Assembly (NCBI GenBank): GCA_937995275.1 | Contig: CALKKN010000117.1 | Location: 1-16,781, forward strand | Direction: 5' to 3' | Length of the DNA stretch: 16,781 nt | From: an uncultured Lysobacterales bacterium | GTDB taxonomy: Bacteria; Pseudomonadota; Gammaproteobacteria; Xanthomonadales; SZUA-36 | Shown: piece by piece, positions 14,815-16,781 of the stretch | Position numbering within the stretch: position 1 is the stretch's first letter | Layout of the letters: each line of letters begins with the position of its first letter | The notes under the pieces: model-generated | Seen by the model: only the letters and a program-made list of their open reading frames with translations | Database searches by the model: none | Told to the model about the DNA's origin: nothing | Position numbers and translations under genes: made by a program

Positions 14815-16311
14815 ATGTGTGGAATCGTAGGAATCGTCGGCAAGGGCTCGGTCGGCCACCGGCTCTATGACGCGCTGACGATGCTCCAGCATCGCGGCCA
14901 GGATGCGGCCGGTATCGCCACGCTCAAGGGCCACGAGATCCGGCTGCACAAGGGGAAAGGCCTGGTGCGCGACGTGTTCGAATCCCGGCACATGACCGCC
15001 CTCAAGGGCCGTGCCGGCATCGCGCACGTCCGCTATCCGACGGCCGGCATGGACGATTCCTCGGAAGCGCAGCCGTTCTATGTCAATTCCCCGTACGGGC
15101 TGGCGCTCGGCCACAACGGGAACCTGATCAACACCGAGGAACTCACCCAGGAGTTGTTCGACAGCGACCGCCGTCACCTCAATACCCGGTCGGATTCCGA
15201 GGTGCTGTTGAACGTACTCGCCCACGAACTGCAGAAGCAGAATCCGTCGCGGCTGGTCCCCGCCCACGTATTCAAGGCGGTCGACAATGTCTACCAGCGC
15301 TGCCGGGGAGCCTTCTCCAGCATCGTGTTGATCTGTGGCCACGGTATCCTCGGTTTCCGCGATCCGCACGGCATTCGCCCGATGGTGCTGGGCAGCCGCG
15401 AGACCAGGAAAGGCAGGGAATATGCCCTGGCTTCCGAAAGCGCCGCGCTCGATGCGATCGGCTTCGAACTGGAGCGCGACGTCGGTCCGGGCGAGTCGGT
15501 GTTCATCACGCTCGACGGCAAGCTCCACAGCCATACCAGCCCGTTGCGCGAGGAACTGACCCCCTGCATCTTCGAATACGTCTATTTCGCCCGGCCCGAT
15601 TCGATGCTCGACGACATTTCGGTGTACAAGGCGCGGCTGCGCATGGGTCAGGCCCTGGCGCGCAAGATTCTGCGTGAACGGCCGGACCACGACATCGACG
15701 TGGTGATCCCGGTCCCGGACACCAGCCGAACGGCCGCGCTGCCGCTGGCCTATGACCTCGACGTGAAATACCGCGAAGGTTTCATCAAAAACCGGTACAT
15801 CGGCCGGACGTTCATCATGCCCGGGCAAAAGGCGCGCAAAAAATCCGTCCGGCAGAAACTCAACGCCATCGACCTGGAATTCCGCCGGAAGAACGTGTTG
15901 ATCGTCGATGACTCGATCGTGCGCGGCACGACCTCGAAGCAGATCATTCAGATGGCTCGCGAGGCGGGCGCCAACAAAGTCTACTTTGCATCCGCGTCTC
16001 CGCCGGTGCGGCATCCCAACATTTACGGAATCGACATGCCGGCGCCCGACGAACTCATCGCCAGCGGCCGAGACGTTGGGGAGATCGAACGCATTCTGGG
16101 TGCGGACTGGCTCATTTACCAGGAATTGCCCGACCTGATCGAGGCCTGTCGCGAAGGCAACGACCGCATCGGCCAGTTCGATACGTCCTGCTTTTCAGGT
16201 GAGTACGTCACCGGGGTCAAGGACGGCTACCTGGAAAAATTGCAGCAGGTGCGGTCGGACGAGGCCCGCAAACAGCGCCGCGTTTCGGCCACGGTGCAGC
16301 TCGCGGGCTGA
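14815..16311 (+). CDS. purF: Amidophosphoribosyltransferase
   Basis: A 498-residue enzyme for the first committed step of purine synthesis: PRPP plus glutamine to phosphoribosylamine. The N-terminal class II glutaminase begins MCGIVGIVG, so removal of Met exposes the catalytic C2. R73 (HVRYPTAG), N101 (GHNGN) and D127 (RSDSE) are the glutamine-site residues. The phosphoribosyltransferase domain carries the PRPP loop VLIVDDSIVRGTTS (361-374). There is no propeptide before the cysteine, as in the E. coli-type, cluster-free enzyme, and length is close to E. coli PurF. AGGGG (14802-14806) is spaced 8 bases from the ATG. Confidence 0.98.
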   Translation: MCGIVGIVGKGSVGHRLYDALTMLQHRGQDAAGIATLKGHEIRLHKGKGLVRDVFESRHMTALKGRAGIAHVRYPTAGMDDSSEAQPFYVNSPYGLALGHNGNLINTEELTQELFDSDRRHLNTRSDSEVLLNVLAHELQKQNPSRLVPAHVFKAVDNVYQRCRGAFSSIVLICGHGILGFRDPHGIRPMVLGSRETRKGREYALASESAALDAIGFELERDVGPGESVFITLDGKLHSHTSPLREELTPCIFEYVYFARPDSMLDDISVYKARLRMGQALARKILRERPDHDIDVVIPVPDTSRTAALPLAYDLDVKYREGFIKNRYIGRTFIMPGQKARKKSVRQKLNAIDLEFRRKNVLIVDDSIVRGTTSKQIIQMAREAGANKVYFASASPPVRHPNIYGIDMPAPDELIASGRDVGEIERILGADWLIYQELPDLIEACREGNDRIGQFDTSCFSGEYVTGVKDGYLEKLQQVRSDEARKQRRVSATVQLAG

Positions 16312-16349
16312 AGCCGGCGTTGCGCTGCCGGGGCGGCCGGCAAGACCGC

Positions 16350-16781
16350 TCAGCGGCGCTGGCGCCTCCAGCAATCCACGATGTGCTCCACGTCGATGTC
16401 CTCGGGCCCCTCGGCCCACATCTGGCCGTACTCGATGTCCTGAGCGTTCGGCGGCGGGTCCGGCATGGTGACGCGGAACCGAACCGGCATCGGCACGCCC
16501 TCGCCGGCGCCGATCGCTTCACCCTGGGCCAGTGAGGTCAGGGCTTCCAGGATACCCCTGGCGGAATCGGGCACCAGGGAGCGTACGTATGCTTGGTCGT
16601 CGGGGTTGGTGATGCGCAGGCAGATGTAGGTGCTGCATTGCGCCAATACCGTCTCGGACAATTCGGCCGGCCGCTGGCTGACGACGCACAGGCCGACGGC
16701 ATACTTGCGCCCCGCCTTGGCGATGCGCTCGAAACTGCGCCGGGTGCCCTGGTGCCCCAGGGCGGTAGCACGGGGGATGTA
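16350..16781 (-). CDS. HerA-like (DUF87-type) ATPase, C-terminal part, 5' end outside window
   Basis: The minus-strand frame is open from the window edge to TGA at 16352-16350, giving 144 residues with no start in view. An ATG at 16661 is internal, because clear homology continues upstream of it. LGHQGTRRSFERIAKAGRKYAVGLCVVSQRPAEL, here broken as LGHQGTRRSFERIAK and AGRKYAVGLCVVSQRPAEL, is the C-terminal half of the HerA/FtsK-like ATPase core, including the SQRP sensor-type motif. CSTYICLRITNPDDQAYVRSLVPD and a C-terminal PVRFRV strand follow. HerA proteins are hexameric DNA translocases or helicases, often paired with the nuclease NurA. The Walker A and B motifs and any partner gene are off the window, so a DNA-repair or defence role cannot be decided. 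It converges on purF. Confidence 0.82.
   Translation of the reverse strand, partial: YIPRATALGHQGTRRSFERIAKAGRKYAVGLCVVSQRPAELSETVLAQCSTYICLRITNPDDQAYVRSLVPDSARGILEALTSLAQGEAIGAGEGVPMPVRFRVTMPDPPPNAQDIEYGQMWAEGPEDIDVEHIVDCWRRQRR

Noticed and set aside
14137..16014. A 625-codon open frame on the minus strand opposite cvpA and purF
   Set aside because: It lies antisense to two unmistakable conserved genes, has no recognisable domain and is rich in Arg/His/Gly/Asp as expected when high-GC codons are read backwards. It also runs across the cvpA-purF gap.
16313..16341. GCCGGC...GCCGGC hairpin between purF and the HerA-like gene as a bidirectional terminator
   Set aside because: The arms are short, the loop is long (17 bases) and there is no T-tract on either strand; such motifs are expected by chance at this GC content.
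1..16781. A previously undescribed defence, mobile or biosynthetic system
   Set aside because: Every gene in the window belongs to a known conserved family in a known gene order, and there is no CRISPR-type array, integrase, transposase, tRNA junction, unusual composition island or unknown gene of note. Only the truncated HerA-like gene leaves the question open at the right edge.

Overview
This GC-rich window carries dense, conserved housekeeping genes of a gammaproteobacterium. The order prmB-aroC-asd-fimV-truA-trpF-trpB-trpA-accD-folC-SPOR-cvpA-purF resembles Xanthomonadales/Chromatiales-type lineages, where trpBA sits between trpF and accD. FimV, PrmB, a DedD-like SPOR protein and a REP-like palindrome all fit Gammaproteobacteria. 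I cannot name the species.

Layout. The left edge (1-592, + strand) is the C-terminal part of an ACE-like M2 peptidyl-dipeptidase. It converges on a minus-strand pair, a SCO1/SenC copper chaperone followed by phosphatidylserine decarboxylase (2144-638), with a REP-like hairpin between the converging genes. Everything from 2261 to 16311 is on the + strand: prmB overlaps aroC; asd has its own near-consensus promoter; fimV ends at a strong intrinsic terminator (7291-7326). Then truA-trpF-trpB-trpA-accD forms a chain in which every start codon overlaps the previous stop. folC follows closely, then a two-SPOR-domain DedD-like protein abutting cvpA, and purF. The right edge (16781-16350, minus strand) is the C-terminus of a HerA-like ATPase, convergent with purF.

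Functions. The genes cover amino-acid synthesis (chorismate through AroC; aspartate semialdehyde through Asd; the late tryptophan steps TrpF, TrpB and TrpA), lipid supply (AccD, Psd), folate polyglutamylation (FolC), the first committed purine step (PurF), ribosome and tRNA modification (PrmB, TruA), and envelope or pole organisation (FimV, SPOR protein, CvpA).

I see no CRISPR array, insertion sequence, tRNA, rRNA, toxin-antitoxin or defence locus, and nothing that supports an undescribed system. There is no stretch over 300 bases without a gene. The points worth a second look are small: a probable leaderless asd start, face-to-face -10 elements between the SCO gene and prmB, matching extended -10 boxes before the SPOR gene and purF, intergenic GGGGTC/GACCCC hairpins, in-frame repeats in fimV and cvpA, the duplicated SPOR domain, and variant motifs in Psd and FolC.
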